DNA of 64,000 nucleotides from Lewinellaceae bacterium (GCA_020636435.1 JACJXX010000001.1:3179001-3243000), one strand, 5' to 3'; positions 24,115 through 32,408 are shown, counted from the stretch's first letter. Notes: generated by a model from the letters alone, not told the origin. Made by a program: numbers and translations.

Positions 24115-25464
24115 CTATCCCATCCTCCCCTCCTTGGCCAGCTCCCGCTTGATACCCTGAAGCAGGTCGTTCAGGTAGATCATATTGTCACCCCGTTCCA
24201 GGGCTTGCAGGGAGGCGAAGCGGATCACATTCATGATCATCCCGCCCGAGAGTTCGAATTTTTGGGCGAGCTGGTCCAGGGCGATATCTTCGGCAAGCCG
24301 GGCTTTGGCCGAAAAACCCTGTTCCCAGAGCTGGCGGCGTTCGCGGGGGCCCGGCATGGGGAAATAGATGATCGATTCGAAGCGGCGGGTGAAGGCCTTG
24401 TCTACGTTCTCTTTCATGTTGGAGGCCAGGATGGCGATGCCGTTGAAGCTCTCGATACGCTGCAGGAGGTACGATACTTCCTGGTTGGCATAGCGGTCGT
24501 GGGCGTCCTTGGTTTCGCTGCGCTTGCCGAAGAGGGCGTCGGCCTCGTCGAAGAAGAGGATCCATTGTTTGTTCTCCGCCATGTCGAACACCCGGGCCAG
24601 GTTCTTCTCCGTTTCGCCGATGTACTTGGAGATGACGGTGGAGAGGTCCACCCGGTACACTTCGTGGCCGGTGGACTTGCCCAGCAGGCAGGCCGTCATG
24701 GTCTTTCCCGTGCCGGGCGGGCCGTAGAACAGCGCCCGGTAGCCGGGGCGGATCTTGCCGGCCATCTGCCAGTCGTGCAGCAGGGTGTCGCCGTGGTTGA
24801 TCCAGCTTTCGATCTCTTTGACCATGGCCAGGGTGCCGGGGTGCAGCACCAGTTCTTTCCACTCCAGTTGGGTTTCGATATAACGGGCCGGGAAGTGCAG
24901 GCTGAAGTGAGGGCGGTGGGCTTCGCCGGTGGTGAAATAGCTCAGGTATTCCTCGGTGAGCCGCAGGGGCGCCTTCAGGGGCGAATGGCCGGCCTCACTA
25001 GTTTCCAGATTGAGGATATTATGCCTGGTGAAAAAGTGGTCCCGCCCCAGGATGGGCTGCAGCGCAAAGCGAATCTCCAGGCCGTGGCCGGCCAGCAGGA
25101 AGACCAGGGTCTCGCCGGTGGGGAAAAAGTCGCCCTCGCTGCCTTCGCGGATGCCTCCGAATTCGGTGAATTTGCGGTCGAAGGTCTTGTTCTTGGTGTA
25201 AAACACGTCGAGCAGGCGGGGGCGGATGTGAGGGGCCAGCGCCAGGATAAGGCAGAGGCGCTCGGCGAAGGCCATCTGATAGTGGTTGACGATGTGCCCG
25301 TAGTAGGATTTGGATCCTTCCAGATCCGGAGGCGGGAGATCAAAAACATCTTCCACTTCCGATTCCTGGCCGAAATACAGCTTGAAGCGGGTGTCGATCA
25401 CGCGGGTGAGCCAGGCGAGCTCCTGCTCGAGGTCTTGGGCATTGTGTTGGATGGGTTCGGACAT
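24115..25464 (-). CDS. AAA+ ATPase of the eCIS (Afp15/Pvc15-like)
   Basis: 449 residues. An N-terminal helical domain (about 1-190) leads into a classical AAA+ module: Walker A GPPGTGKT at 248-255, Walker B ILFFDEAD at 302-309, sensor 1 LASN near 347, and the arginine-finger region AFTRRFESIIYFPMPG near 358. Afp15/Pvc15 ATPases are required for assembly of contractile injection particles. Here the gene is 7 kb from the structural operon, with the cargo island between, but on the same strand. That separation points to a later insertion or rearrangement. No other chromosomal AAA+ context is visible. Confidence 0.87.
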   Translation of the reverse strand: MSEPIQHNAQDLEQELAWLTRVIDTRFKLYFGQESEVEDVFDLPPPDLEGSKSYYGHIVNHYQMAFAERLCLILALAPHIRPRLLDVFYTKNKTFDRKFTEFGGIREGSEGDFFPTGETLVFLLAGHGLEIRFALQPILGRDHFFTRHNILNLETSEAGHSPLKAPLRLTEEYLSYFTTGEAHRPHFSLHFPARYIETQLEWKELVLHPGTLAMVKEIESWINHGDTLLHDWQMAGKIRPGYRALFYGPPGTGKTMTACLLGKSTGHEVYRVDLSTVISKYIGETEKNLARVFDMAENKQWILFFDEADALFGKRSETKDAHDRYANQEVSYLLQRIESFNGIAILASNMKENVDKAFTRRFESIIYFPMPGPRERRQLWEQGFSAKARLAEDIALDQLAQKFELSGGMIMNVIRFASLQALERGDNMIYLNDLLQGIKRELAKEGRMG

Positions 25465-25708
25465 AAGTAGTTGGACAGATTATAGATTAAGTTTAAGCGG
25501 ATAGAACCCAGGAGGCGCAGGGAATGCGCCACCTGGGGCGCCACGCCAGGGTACGCTTTTCCAGCCTACCCTGGCTTGATCTGCCCCTGATCTTTATACA
25601 TGATTTAATTCTGTCCGGCTCCTTATTAGAAAGGTACAACCATTATACCCGGCTACCCCTCTACCAGCAAAGAAGCATACGGCACCGCCTGTCACTCCGC
25701 CACCTTCT

Positions 25709-25963
25709 TTAATACAGCACCGGATACGGCTGAAAATCCCATTTATCTTCAATCCACAAGCCTTCAAACAACTCCCGCTCCCCCTGAAACAGATACTTCA
25801 GCGTAGAGATCAGCAGCGACTTGCCGAAGCGCCGGGGGCGGGACAGGAAGTAATACTTGCCCGTTTCGATGAGGCCGAAAACCTCCCGGGTCTTGTCAAT
25901 GTAGACGTACCCGCCCGTGCGCAGCTCGCGAAAATCCTGTATGCCGATGGGGTATTTTTGCAT
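25709..25963 (-). pseudogene. truncated AAA-ATPase-like (PF09820-type) protein, copy 1
   Basis: 84 codons from ATG 25963: MQKYPIGIQDFRELRTGGYV, then YIDKT, and the Walker-A-like LSRPRRFGKSLLISTLKYLF. The frame stops after WDFQPYPVLY. Full-length relatives have over 500 residues and a C-terminal PD-(D/E)XK nuclease domain, which is absent here. Most of the fragment lies inside the 324-bp duplicated segment. It is probably non-functional. Confidence 0.75.
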
Positions 25964-26098
25964 GCTGGCAAAGATAAGAAAAAAGGAGTGGTTCGGGATG
26001 GCCGGCCGGGAGGGGATTTCCCAAAACCAGGTGGTCATATAATTATGAAAAAGCTTCTGAAAGCCCAAAGTATTTGCGATATTGAGAGCATAACCTGA
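25775..26098. repeat. 324-bp duplicated segment, copy 1 (empty site)
   Basis: Matches 29673-29996 over exactly 324 bp with few differences, in the same orientation. It spans the 5' part of the ATPase fragment and its upstream region. Copy 1 runs directly into TGAAATCCTT before the 26109 gene; copy 2 has a 144-bp insertion at that point. Confidence 0.92.
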
Positions 26099-26108
26099 AA
26101 TCCTTATC

Positions 26109-27005
26109 ATGCCCGCTACCCGCCCCTCCAGATCCACCAAAAGCACCCCCGTTTCTCCCAAAAGAGCAAGCGCCTCCACTGGCTCCTTCCGGCAGCCGCC
26201 GTCCTATGGGATCGGCCGCGTGGACCAGGCCTCTTCCGGCGGCTCCCTCGCCATCCAGCCCTCCCACGGACTGCCCGCTGCTCAGAAACGGAAAGTCACT
26301 TCCGGCCAGTCCGGCGGCAAGAAAGAAGAAGCGCCCATCCCGGCTTTCCACATCCGCCCCGCCGGCGACGCCTACGAGCAGCAGGCGGACCGCATCGCGG
26401 AGAAGATCACCGGCCAACTGCAATCAGGGGGCAAAATCAACCGGATTTCAGAACCGGTGAAACCCTTGCGTGAAAATGGTGAGAAAACTGAAGGCCAAGC
26501 CGTTTCGCCGGAGTTAGCATCCAATATTGTCTCCGCCAGGGGGAAAGGCCGGCCCTTGCCGGCGGCGATCCGAAAGCCTGCCGAAAAGGCACTGGGGCGT
26601 CCACTGGGTGATGTGCGCCTGCATACGGGGGCTCAGGCCAGCTCGCTGAACCGGGAGGTGGGGTCGGCGGCATTTGCGGTGCAGAAGGATATTTTTGTCA
26701 GGGATGGCCTGGATCTTTCGAAGCCGGAATCGCAGGCTATGGCACTGCATGAGGCCGTGCATACGCAGCAACAAAGTATGGAAAGAAATTCAATAAATAC
26801 TCCGGTTCAGGCCATGCATAATCCCTGGCGCTTAAAGTCGCCTCCTTCAAACTTTATATTACCTGCCGATAGGGGCACAGGTAATCAGATTTCGGCACAA
26901 TCGACTCATTATCAATTAATTCCGCCACCTCCGGCTACTCAACATCAACCAATGCCGCCGCCGTCGGCTACTCATTATCAACCGATGCCGCCACCGCCGG
27001 CTTGA
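26109..27005 (+). CDS. eCIS-associated DUF4157 protein (candidate cargo), short form
   Basis: 298 residues. An N-terminal low-complexity Ser/Arg region contains QPPSYGIGRVDQASSGG (about 29-45), shared with two other proteins of this island. The motif HIRPAGDAYEQQADRIA near 81-97 and the DUF4157 domain (about 149-225) follow, with HEAVH at 214-218 as in metalloproteases. The C-terminus is a short proline-rich tail with three repeats of about 11 residues (H-x-QPMPPP). DUF4157 proteins are typical eCIS-linked proteins and are often cargo. The gene is on the plus strand, opposite the structural operon, within the cargo island. Confidence 0.85.
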   Translation: MPATRPSRSTKSTPVSPKRASASTGSFRQPPSYGIGRVDQASSGGSLAIQPSHGLPAAQKRKVTSGQSGGKKEEAPIPAFHIRPAGDAYEQQADRIAEKITGQLQSGGKINRISEPVKPLRENGEKTEGQAVSPELASNIVSARGKGRPLPAAIRKPAEKALGRPLGDVRLHTGAQASSLNREVGSAAFAVQKDIFVRDGLDLSKPESQAMALHEAVHTQQQSMERNSINTPVQAMHNPWRLKSPPSNFILPADRGTGNQISAQSTHYQLIPPPPATQHQPMPPPSATHYQPMPPPPA

Positions 27006-27022
27006 TATCCCCGGCCGCCTGA

Positions 27023-28423
27023 TCAACGCCCTGGCTTCCTAACCAACCGGACGATCATCCGATAAACGACTATCCCGATCAGCAGAAGCAGTGCCCAAAA
27101 CACGATCCGCCCGGCCCTTTCGACAGCCGCCGTATGCATCACGAGCCAGTTGAACGCCTCCTGCCGGCCTCCCAGGATCAAAGCTGCCAGATGGAAAGCC
27201 AGTTTATCAGCAATTCCGTCAATAAACAGGAAGAAGCGAAGGCTGAAATTACCCTCCAGTACTTCGGTGGCCAGGACAATACCGGCAAACAGGATCAATG
27301 GCCCGTACCACTTGTTGATACATGACGTGTACCGCTTGTCGAGCTCATACAGCCTGGCGAGTACGCCGCCGATTTTGGTATTCTTCAACCTGTCCTCCAC
27401 CATTTCCATCCCGAGATCTCTCATGTCCTCCAGGGTAGCCGGCCTTGCCTCCGGGGCCATTTCCCGCAGAAATTCAAGCCAGTCGGCGAGCAGTTCCTCA
27501 TTTTTAAAGCCTAATCGAATAGCCCTGTACTGCTCTGGAAACAGCCCTGCTTTTTCCAGGAATTCTTCCGCTCCCGACCGGCTGAAGCCGCCTTCCAGGG
27601 CGATGCCGGCGCCCGTTTCATCGTAGCGGTGAATATGGCCATAATTCGCGGTAAGGACACCTTCGGTTCCGGAGACGGGGTTTTCGACATTGTGCAACTC
27701 AAAATAATGAGCATACAGCACCATTTTTCCCTGATCAAGGGGGATAGTGAGGTGGCCGTCCTTCCGGATCTTTTGAACAAATGCGGATTGATATTCCGGT
27801 GAAGCGGGCTGTTTAATGGCCTCTTCCTGTTCCTTATCCGCTTTCCGGACAGGCAGGCGGCCTTTCGGGCCCGCCATGACCTCATCCTGCAGGAGGGCGG
27901 CAAAGTGCCGGGGATCGGCCTCCAGGATCTTCTGGAGGCCGGCCTTTGCCATTGCGGAATTGCCCTTGGCCAGTGCGTCGTAAAGCTGGAACGAGAGCGC
28001 CGTCGTATTGCGGTTATTGCCCTTCAGCAATTGCCTGATGATCTTATGGCTTATTTGTTCCCTGCCGGACTTCCATAACCAGGGTAGCAAGACTTCCTTT
28101 TCTTTCATTTCAGACTGGTGAAACCAGATCTCTGAGGTACGGGCAAGGGCGCCGCCCAGGGTATTCACCAGGGTGAAGAAATCTTCCCTGCCCACTATGG
28201 CCGACCATTCCAGCAGGCCGCGTTCCAGGTCAAATTTGTAGGGGTTGTGGATGTTGAAAATAATTCCCGTCAGTAGTATCACTGCAAAAGTGCTGAATAA
28301 GAGCACAGTTTCTCCCGGCAAAAGCCCCTCCGATCTATTGCCGCTCAGGATCTCGCCGATTCCTCTGATCGGGAGGAAATAGACGAGTGTAGTGATGATG
28401 CATACCAGGAACAGCCGGCCCAC
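27023..28423 (-). CDS. membrane protein of unknown function, partner of the kinase gene
   Basis: 466 residues. Two N-terminal membrane helices (about 3-22 and 40-59), a long soluble middle (about 70-370) with helical repeats around DALAKGNSAMAKAGLQKILE, and about three C-terminal hydrophobic segments (about 370-390, 395-415 and 438-458). No family is recognised. It follows the pseudokinase gene by 18 nt on the same strand, so the two likely form an operon. The middle region may face the cytoplasm and interact with the kinase-like protein, which is inference only. It converges with the DUF4157 gene at 27005. Confidence 0.7.
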   Translation of the reverse strand: MGRLFLVCIITTLVYFLPIRGIGEILSGNRSEGLLPGETVLLFSTFAVILLTGIIFNIHNPYKFDLERGLLEWSAIVGREDFFTLVNTLGGALARTSEIWFHQSEMKEKEVLLPWLWKSGREQISHKIIRQLLKGNNRNTTALSFQLYDALAKGNSAMAKAGLQKILEADPRHFAALLQDEVMAGPKGRLPVRKADKEQEEAIKQPASPEYQSAFVQKIRKDGHLTIPLDQGKMVLYAHYFELHNVENPVSGTEGVLTANYGHIHRYDETGAGIALEGGFSRSGAEEFLEKAGLFPEQYRAIRLGFKNEELLADWLEFLREMAPEARPATLEDMRDLGMEMVEDRLKNTKIGGVLARLYELDKRYTSCINKWYGPLILFAGIVLATEVLEGNFSLRFFLFIDGIADKLAFHLAALILGGRQEAFNWLVMHTAAVERAGRIVFWALLLLIGIVVYRMIVRLVRKPGR

Positions 28424-28441
28424 CCAGAGGTAAACTTTACT

Positions 28442-29415
28442 CTAGGCCCCGGTTCTGCGGATCACCTCCTGGAACAGGCGGTAGCCGATGTCCTTTGCGG
28501 TGCGGCGAGAGGCCGGGGCCAGGGCTTCCACCGACTCCCGGTTTATGCTATCCGCCTTCCGGAAAAGAATATACCAAAGAAGTTGGCGAATGAAGTACTC
28601 TCGGGGCCGGCTAAAGGCCGAGGCCAGCGTTTCTTTGGGGTCCCGGTTGAGGCAGGCCAACACCTCGCTGAAATTGGCCAGTCGATCTTCGGGCTTAACC
28701 CTCAGGCAACGAAGCAGGGCCATGGAGGTTGATGGAGGGATCGGCCTGTTCAGATAATGCGGAATATCCGCCTGGAACACCAGCATCTTTTTTGCCATTT
28801 CTTCGCGGCTGCCGCAGGGATAGGGATGAACTCCCGTCAGCCATTCGTAGATAATGGCGCCGAACGACCAGATGTTGCTTTTAGGATAGGCCCTTCCCGC
28901 CAGTTGCTCCGGCGCGGCATATTGAAAAGCCCCCCCGGGCGCCCTGGTCTTGGATCTGTCCTCAGCGGGTAGGGGAATGCCAATGTCCAGTATTTTAACC
29001 GTGCCATCCGGGAGCAAAAAAATATTGGCCGGGTTCAGGCTTTGATGTACGAGGCCCTGCTGATGAAGGTGATCCAAAGCGCCTGCCAGCTCGCTGATGA
29101 TCCTTTTCTGTTCCGCCGGCCTGTACTGAGCGGCCCGGCCTTTTTCAGCGGCTGCCCGTCGGGATACTCCATCACCAGGCAGGGGCGGCCGTTATAGGTT
29201 CCAATTTCCAATTCCTTCACCAGGTTGGGGTGCTCCAGGCCTTTCCTGGTTTCAAATGCCTCGAAAACCGTGGATTCCCATCCGGGATTCAGCAATTTGA
29301 CTACATACAGTTTCCCCTGTTTTTCCGCTTTCCAGGCTTCACCGGAGGCGCCTTCGCCTAGTTTTTCGAGCAGGTTGTAGCCTGTCAGGGGCGATAATGG
29401 GCTGGGGTAGGTCAT
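28442..29415 (-). pseudogene. Ser/Thr kinase-like protein, frameshifted and lacking catalytic residues
   Basis: Two overlapping frames (29415-29035 and 29077-28442) make one kinase fold if one base is restored near 29145, at the GAAAAAGG run. The joined product has the Gly loop LGEGASGEAWKA, the lysine in YVVKLLN, and an APE-like YAAPEQL. However, the HRD motif reads HQS (VHQSLNPANIFL), so the catalytic Asp is absent, and DFG reads DIG. Thus even the joined protein would be a pseudokinase. The frameshift may be a real mutation or a sequencing error in the A-run. It sits upstream of the membrane protein gene at 28423. Confidence 0.72.
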
Positions 29416-29449
29416 TGGTTGGATTTTATGATCAAGATGGCGGGTTAGG

Positions 29450-29596
29450 AGTAATTTCGAAATTTTTCAGGAAACTACCCAGACTCAAAAGCAGGTATTT
29501 CTCACCATGATCACTACTTTTGGCCTGAAGCACAATCAACATAGTGTGGGTTTAGTCCATACCGATTTGAAAATGGATATGTTATTTGAAGAATAG
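29450..29596 (+). pseudogene. C-terminal relic of an ATPase gene
   Basis: The plus-strand frame reads TQTQKQVFLTMITTFGLKHN followed by QHSVGLVHTDLKMDMLFEE and a stop. This matches the usual C-terminus of archaeal-type AAA ATPases with PD-(D/E)XK domains (FLTLITTFG...DLF). Everything upstream is gone. It is too short for a gene and is best read as a relic within the rearranged cargo island. Confidence 0.6.
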
Positions 29597-29651
29597 AAAG
29601 CCCCCTCTGATTCATTAACCCCAATTTCCAATATTTTAAGGGAAACTTGTT

Positions 29652-29861
29652 CTACAGTACATCGTACGCCTTCCGCTCCCCCTGAAACAGGTACTTCAGC
29701 GTGGAGATCAGCAGCGACTTGCCGAAGCGCCGGGGGCGCGACAGGAAATAATACTTCCCCGTTTCGACGAGGCCGAAGACCTCCCGGGTCTTGTCAATGT
29801 AGACATACCCGCCCGTGCGCAGCTCGCGAAAATCCTGTAAGCCGATGGGGCATTTTTGCAT
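29652..29861 (-). pseudogene. truncated AAA-ATPase-like protein, copy 2
   Basis: From ATG 29861 the frame encodes MQKCPIGLQDFRELRTGGYV through the Walker-A-like RPRRFGKS to FQGER, all nearly identical to copy 1. It then switches to KAYDVL and stops. The new end resembles EREAYDVVLDKFP from the C-terminus of the tape-measure gene at 32.7 kb, so the junction looks like a recombination scar. No nuclease domain is present; not a functional gene. Confidence 0.7.
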
Positions 29862-29996
29862 GCTGGCAAAGATAAGAAAAAAGGAGTGGTTCGGGATGGC
29901 CGGCCGGGAGGGGATTTCCCAAAACCAGGTTATCATATAATTATGAAAAAGCTTCTGAAAGCCCAAAGTATTTGCGATATTGAGAGCATAACCTGA
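29673..29996. repeat. 324-bp duplicated segment, copy 2 (filled site)
   Basis: Copy of 25775-26098. It ends ...ACCTGA at 29996, and the homologous continuation TGAAATCCTT resumes at 30141, after a 144-bp inverted-repeat insertion. Confidence 0.92.
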
Positions 29997-30140
29997 GAGC
30001 ATATTTTGAGGTGGTGCTTTTGAAGCGAGGATGGGTTCTCACGAAGGCATTTTTTCGCCCAAAGCAGCGCTACGGGGTGAAAAAATGACAAAGTGAGAGC
30101 CTGCTCCGATGCCATATTGGGACTACCTCCAAACATACTC
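29997..30140. mobile_element. 144-bp inverted-repeat element with 3-bp target duplication
   Basis: Its ends GAGCATATTTTGAGGT and (inverted) GAGTATGTTTGGAGGT match at 13 of 16 positions. It is flanked by TGA on both sides, and the paralogous segment at 26094-26103 preserves the uninterrupted site with a single TGA. There is no coding capacity, so it must be moved by a transposase encoded elsewhere. Confidence 0.8.
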
Positions 30141-30191
30141 TGAAATCCTTCTGGGCCTTTGCCACGAAGAACCTAAATCTAAAACCCAGTA

Positions 30192-30755
30192 GTGAATATG
30201 CCTTTTTCAAGCAAATTTTCCACCAAAGCAGACAGAAATCCGAGGCGTACTATCGCTTCAGGCCAGCAGGGTCAAAGCCTTCCGCCTCCAAGATATGGCA
30301 TTTCCAGTATTGATAATACCAATGGAATGGCCAGTATGCCTATTCAGAGAGGTTTGACACGCGAACAAATGGCCGCTGCAAGGCCTATGGGCAGGAGAGA
30401 TGGAATGGCCCCTAACCCAAACGGCCAGGTGAGGGCGCCACAACGCCAGGCACTTCCACAGGTAGGGATTGTTCCTCCGACGGCCAACTCCCCAAGCCAG
30501 GAGTACGGCCCGCTGCCTAGTCACGCCTCTTCCGCTTCGTCCCAATATGATCAGCCGTTAGATGCAGCAACTACGGCGAGCGATATCTATAGGCCAATAC
30601 CTGCACCGCCTGAGCCGGAACATGAAGATGATCATGATGGAGGCCCTTACGGCGATATTCCCCAATGGCCGACCCCTCAAACCATGATAGTTCATGAGGA
30701 TGGGCCTCAATCACCAGCTCGCCGTAGAGGGGATGGGTGCTGTACCGTGCTTTAA
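30192..30755 (+). CDS. small proline-rich protein with C-terminal CaaX-like box, candidate eCIS effector
   Basis: 187 residues, largely disordered and rich in Pro, Gln and Ser. Residues 31-45 (PPPRYGISSIDNTNG) match the N-terminal segment of the two neighbouring DUF4157 proteins at almost the same position. The middle has many PxP stretches and an acidic HEDDHDGG. The protein ends PARRRGDGCCTVL: a basic patch, then a C-a-a-X box (CTVL). In eukaryotes Leu at the last position directs geranylgeranylation. Bacteria have no such enzyme, so the motif would only matter inside a eukaryotic target cell. No known domain. The start at 30192 is not certain; Met3 is an alternative. Confidence 0.7.
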   Translation: MNMPFSSKFSTKADRNPRRTIASGQQGQSLPPPRYGISSIDNTNGMASMPIQRGLTREQMAAARPMGRRDGMAPNPNGQVRAPQRQALPQVGIVPPTANSPSQEYGPLPSHASSASSQYDQPLDAATTASDIYRPIPAPPEPEHEDDHDGGPYGDIPQWPTPQTMIVHEDGPQSPARRRGDGCCTVL

Positions 30756-30814
30756 AAGAACAGGTTGAATTTGATCCTTAGGATATTTAGGCCAACATCT
30801 AAAACCGTATCTAC

Positions 30815-31987
30815 ATGTCCACTGCCCGTTCCTCCAAATCCCCTAAGAGCACCGGTGCTTCTTCGAAAAACGCCAACTTCTCCACTGGTTTTTCCTGCCC
30901 GCCGCCCGCCTACGGCATCACCGGCCTGAACCAGGCCTCTTCCGGCGGCTCCCACGCCATCCAGCCCTCCCACGGCCTGCCCGACACTCAGAAACGAAAA
31001 GTCACCGCCAGACAGTCCGACGGCAAGCAAACAGAAGGAGCCACCCCGGCCTTCCACATCCGCCCCGCCGGCGACGCCTACGAGCAGCAGGCGGACCGGA
31101 TCGCCTGGAAAATCACCGATCAATTGCAATCAGGAGACAACATCAACCGAATTTCAGAACCGATAAAACCCTTGCGGGAACGTAGTGGAAAAACAGAAGG
31201 CCAGGCGGTTTCACCGGAGCTAGCGTCCAATATAACCTCTGCCCAGGGAAAAGGCCAGCCTCTGCCGGCGGCGATTCGAAAGCCCGCCGAAAAGGCACTG
31301 GGGCGCACCTTGGGGGATGTCCGTTTGCATACCGGAGCACTGGCGGGCGCACTCAACAGGAAAGTAGGGGCTGCGGCTTTCGCGGTGCAAAAAGATATTT
31401 TTATGAAGAATCCTTTGGACCTTGCACAACCGGATTCGCAGGCATTGGCACTTCATGAGGTGATGCATACACAGCAGAATCGATCTCAAACACCTTCTAT
31501 ACCTATACAACGGGAGGACGGCAAACCCCCCGGCTTTTTCAGTAGAGTGGCAGGGATGCTTCGAACACAGCTAGATCATGCACGGGAACTCCATCAGGCT
31601 TATCGATCCTCCGCAGCTCCAAGCGGCCCTATACCTCAGGGGGTTCGGGCCGAAGTGGATGAAGCGGTCCGGCAATATCCTCCAAACGAACAAGCTCTTT
31701 TTACCAGAGGTCTTGCTACGACAAATAGAAGGCTTGCATTAAACGCTCCTGGGGCTCAATTGTCAAGGGAGCATGCAGATCAATACGTTAATGATACTCA
31801 TTCAGTTCAGCAGGGTGAAATGAGTAGTACGCAGGCTTTTGCGCGTTCAGCCGACACGTGGTCTAAAGAGGGAAATCTACCAGCTGCGGGTTTGAATGCT
31901 GCTGGGGCAGCTGGCGCTGCGTTAGTGGAAGGAATAACTAGCGCTCATAAAAAGCCTGAGGAGCCAATATCTGGCGCTCCAGTATAG
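30815..31987 (+). CDS. eCIS-associated DUF4157 protein (candidate cargo), long form
   Basis: 390 residues. The first 225 align with the 26109 protein without gaps: PPPAYGITGLNQASSGG (29-45), HIRPAGDAYEQQADRIA, and DUF4157 with HEVMH at 214-218. The C-terminal 165 residues are different and unique in the window: a helical stretch (FFSRVAGMLRTQLDHARELH...) and an Ala/Gly-rich segment near the end (LPAAGLNAAGAAGAALVEG). This suggests a modular design of common front end plus variable effector tail. It lies 60 nt after the CaaX gene on the same strand. The tail's activity is unknown. Confidence 0.83.
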   Translation: MSTARSSKSPKSTGASSKNANFSTGFSCPPPAYGITGLNQASSGGSHAIQPSHGLPDTQKRKVTARQSDGKQTEGATPAFHIRPAGDAYEQQADRIAWKITDQLQSGDNINRISEPIKPLRERSGKTEGQAVSPELASNITSAQGKGQPLPAAIRKPAEKALGRTLGDVRLHTGALAGALNRKVGAAAFAVQKDIFMKNPLDLAQPDSQALALHEVMHTQQNRSQTPSIPIQREDGKPPGFFSRVAGMLRTQLDHARELHQAYRSSAAPSGPIPQGVRAEVDEAVRQYPPNEQALFTRGLATTNRRLALNAPGAQLSREHADQYVNDTHSVQQGEMSSTQAFARSADTWSKEGNLPAAGLNAAGAAGAALVEGITSAHKKPEEPISGAPV

Positions 31988-32027
31988 TGACAAAAGTGTA
32001 AAAAGACGCGTTTGAGTTTATGATCTT

Positions 32028-32408
32028 TCATCGAGTTGAGCAGGAGGTGCTGGATGTAATCGAAGCCATATTTGAAAAAGCTGTACAAGCGTTGTCCAGT
32101 CGTTTTCAAGATTCTAATGGGTTTTGCTCATCCAACCAAACCCCTGCTTTGTAGCACCAAACGAAGTCGATTGACAGTAAAGCAAGGAGTTTGGCCAGCT
32201 TGGCCTATTCAACCAGATGAGTATCCTCCAAATTGAAGCCCTGGGTTTTCAAGGCTTTGAATAGGGTTTCAATTTGCCAACGTTCTTTGTAATATTCGAC
32301 GACCTTAGCACAGTAAACGGGGCTGGCAAGGAATAACCACTCCTTTGGCAAACGCACAGCAGTAATGAACACCTTGTTGCCTTTAAGCGTAAAGGCTTTA
32401 TGCGTTTC
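32028..32408 (-). pseudogene. remnant of an IS4-family transposase (C-terminal part)
   Basis: The minus-strand frame from 32408 reads ...KVFITAVRLPKEWLFLASPV, then YYKERWQIETLFKALKTQGF, which fits the IS4 Y-(2)-R-(3)-E-(6)-K signature with the last catalytic Glu. Two in-frame stops follow (after HLVE and after LES), and no N-terminal part or terminal repeats were found. It fills most of the gap between the last cargo gene and the tape-measure gene; the rest (32409-32634) shows no gene. Confidence 0.75.

Noticed and set aside
23986..25470. A 494-codon open frame opposite the AAA+ ATPase
   Set aside because: Walker A, Walker B and arginine-finger motifs are all on the minus strand; the plus frame is an antisense artefact.
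26700..26800. Calling the DUF4157 proteins active secreted metalloproteases
   Set aside because: The HExxH motif is present, but activity of DUF4157 is not established; the domain is better used as an eCIS association marker.
29100..29160. Programmed -1 frameshift in the kinase-like gene
   Set aside because: The run is only five A's (CTGAAAAAGGCC) and does not fit the X-XXY-YYZ slippery heptamer with full P-site re-pairing; a deletion or sequencing error is simpler.
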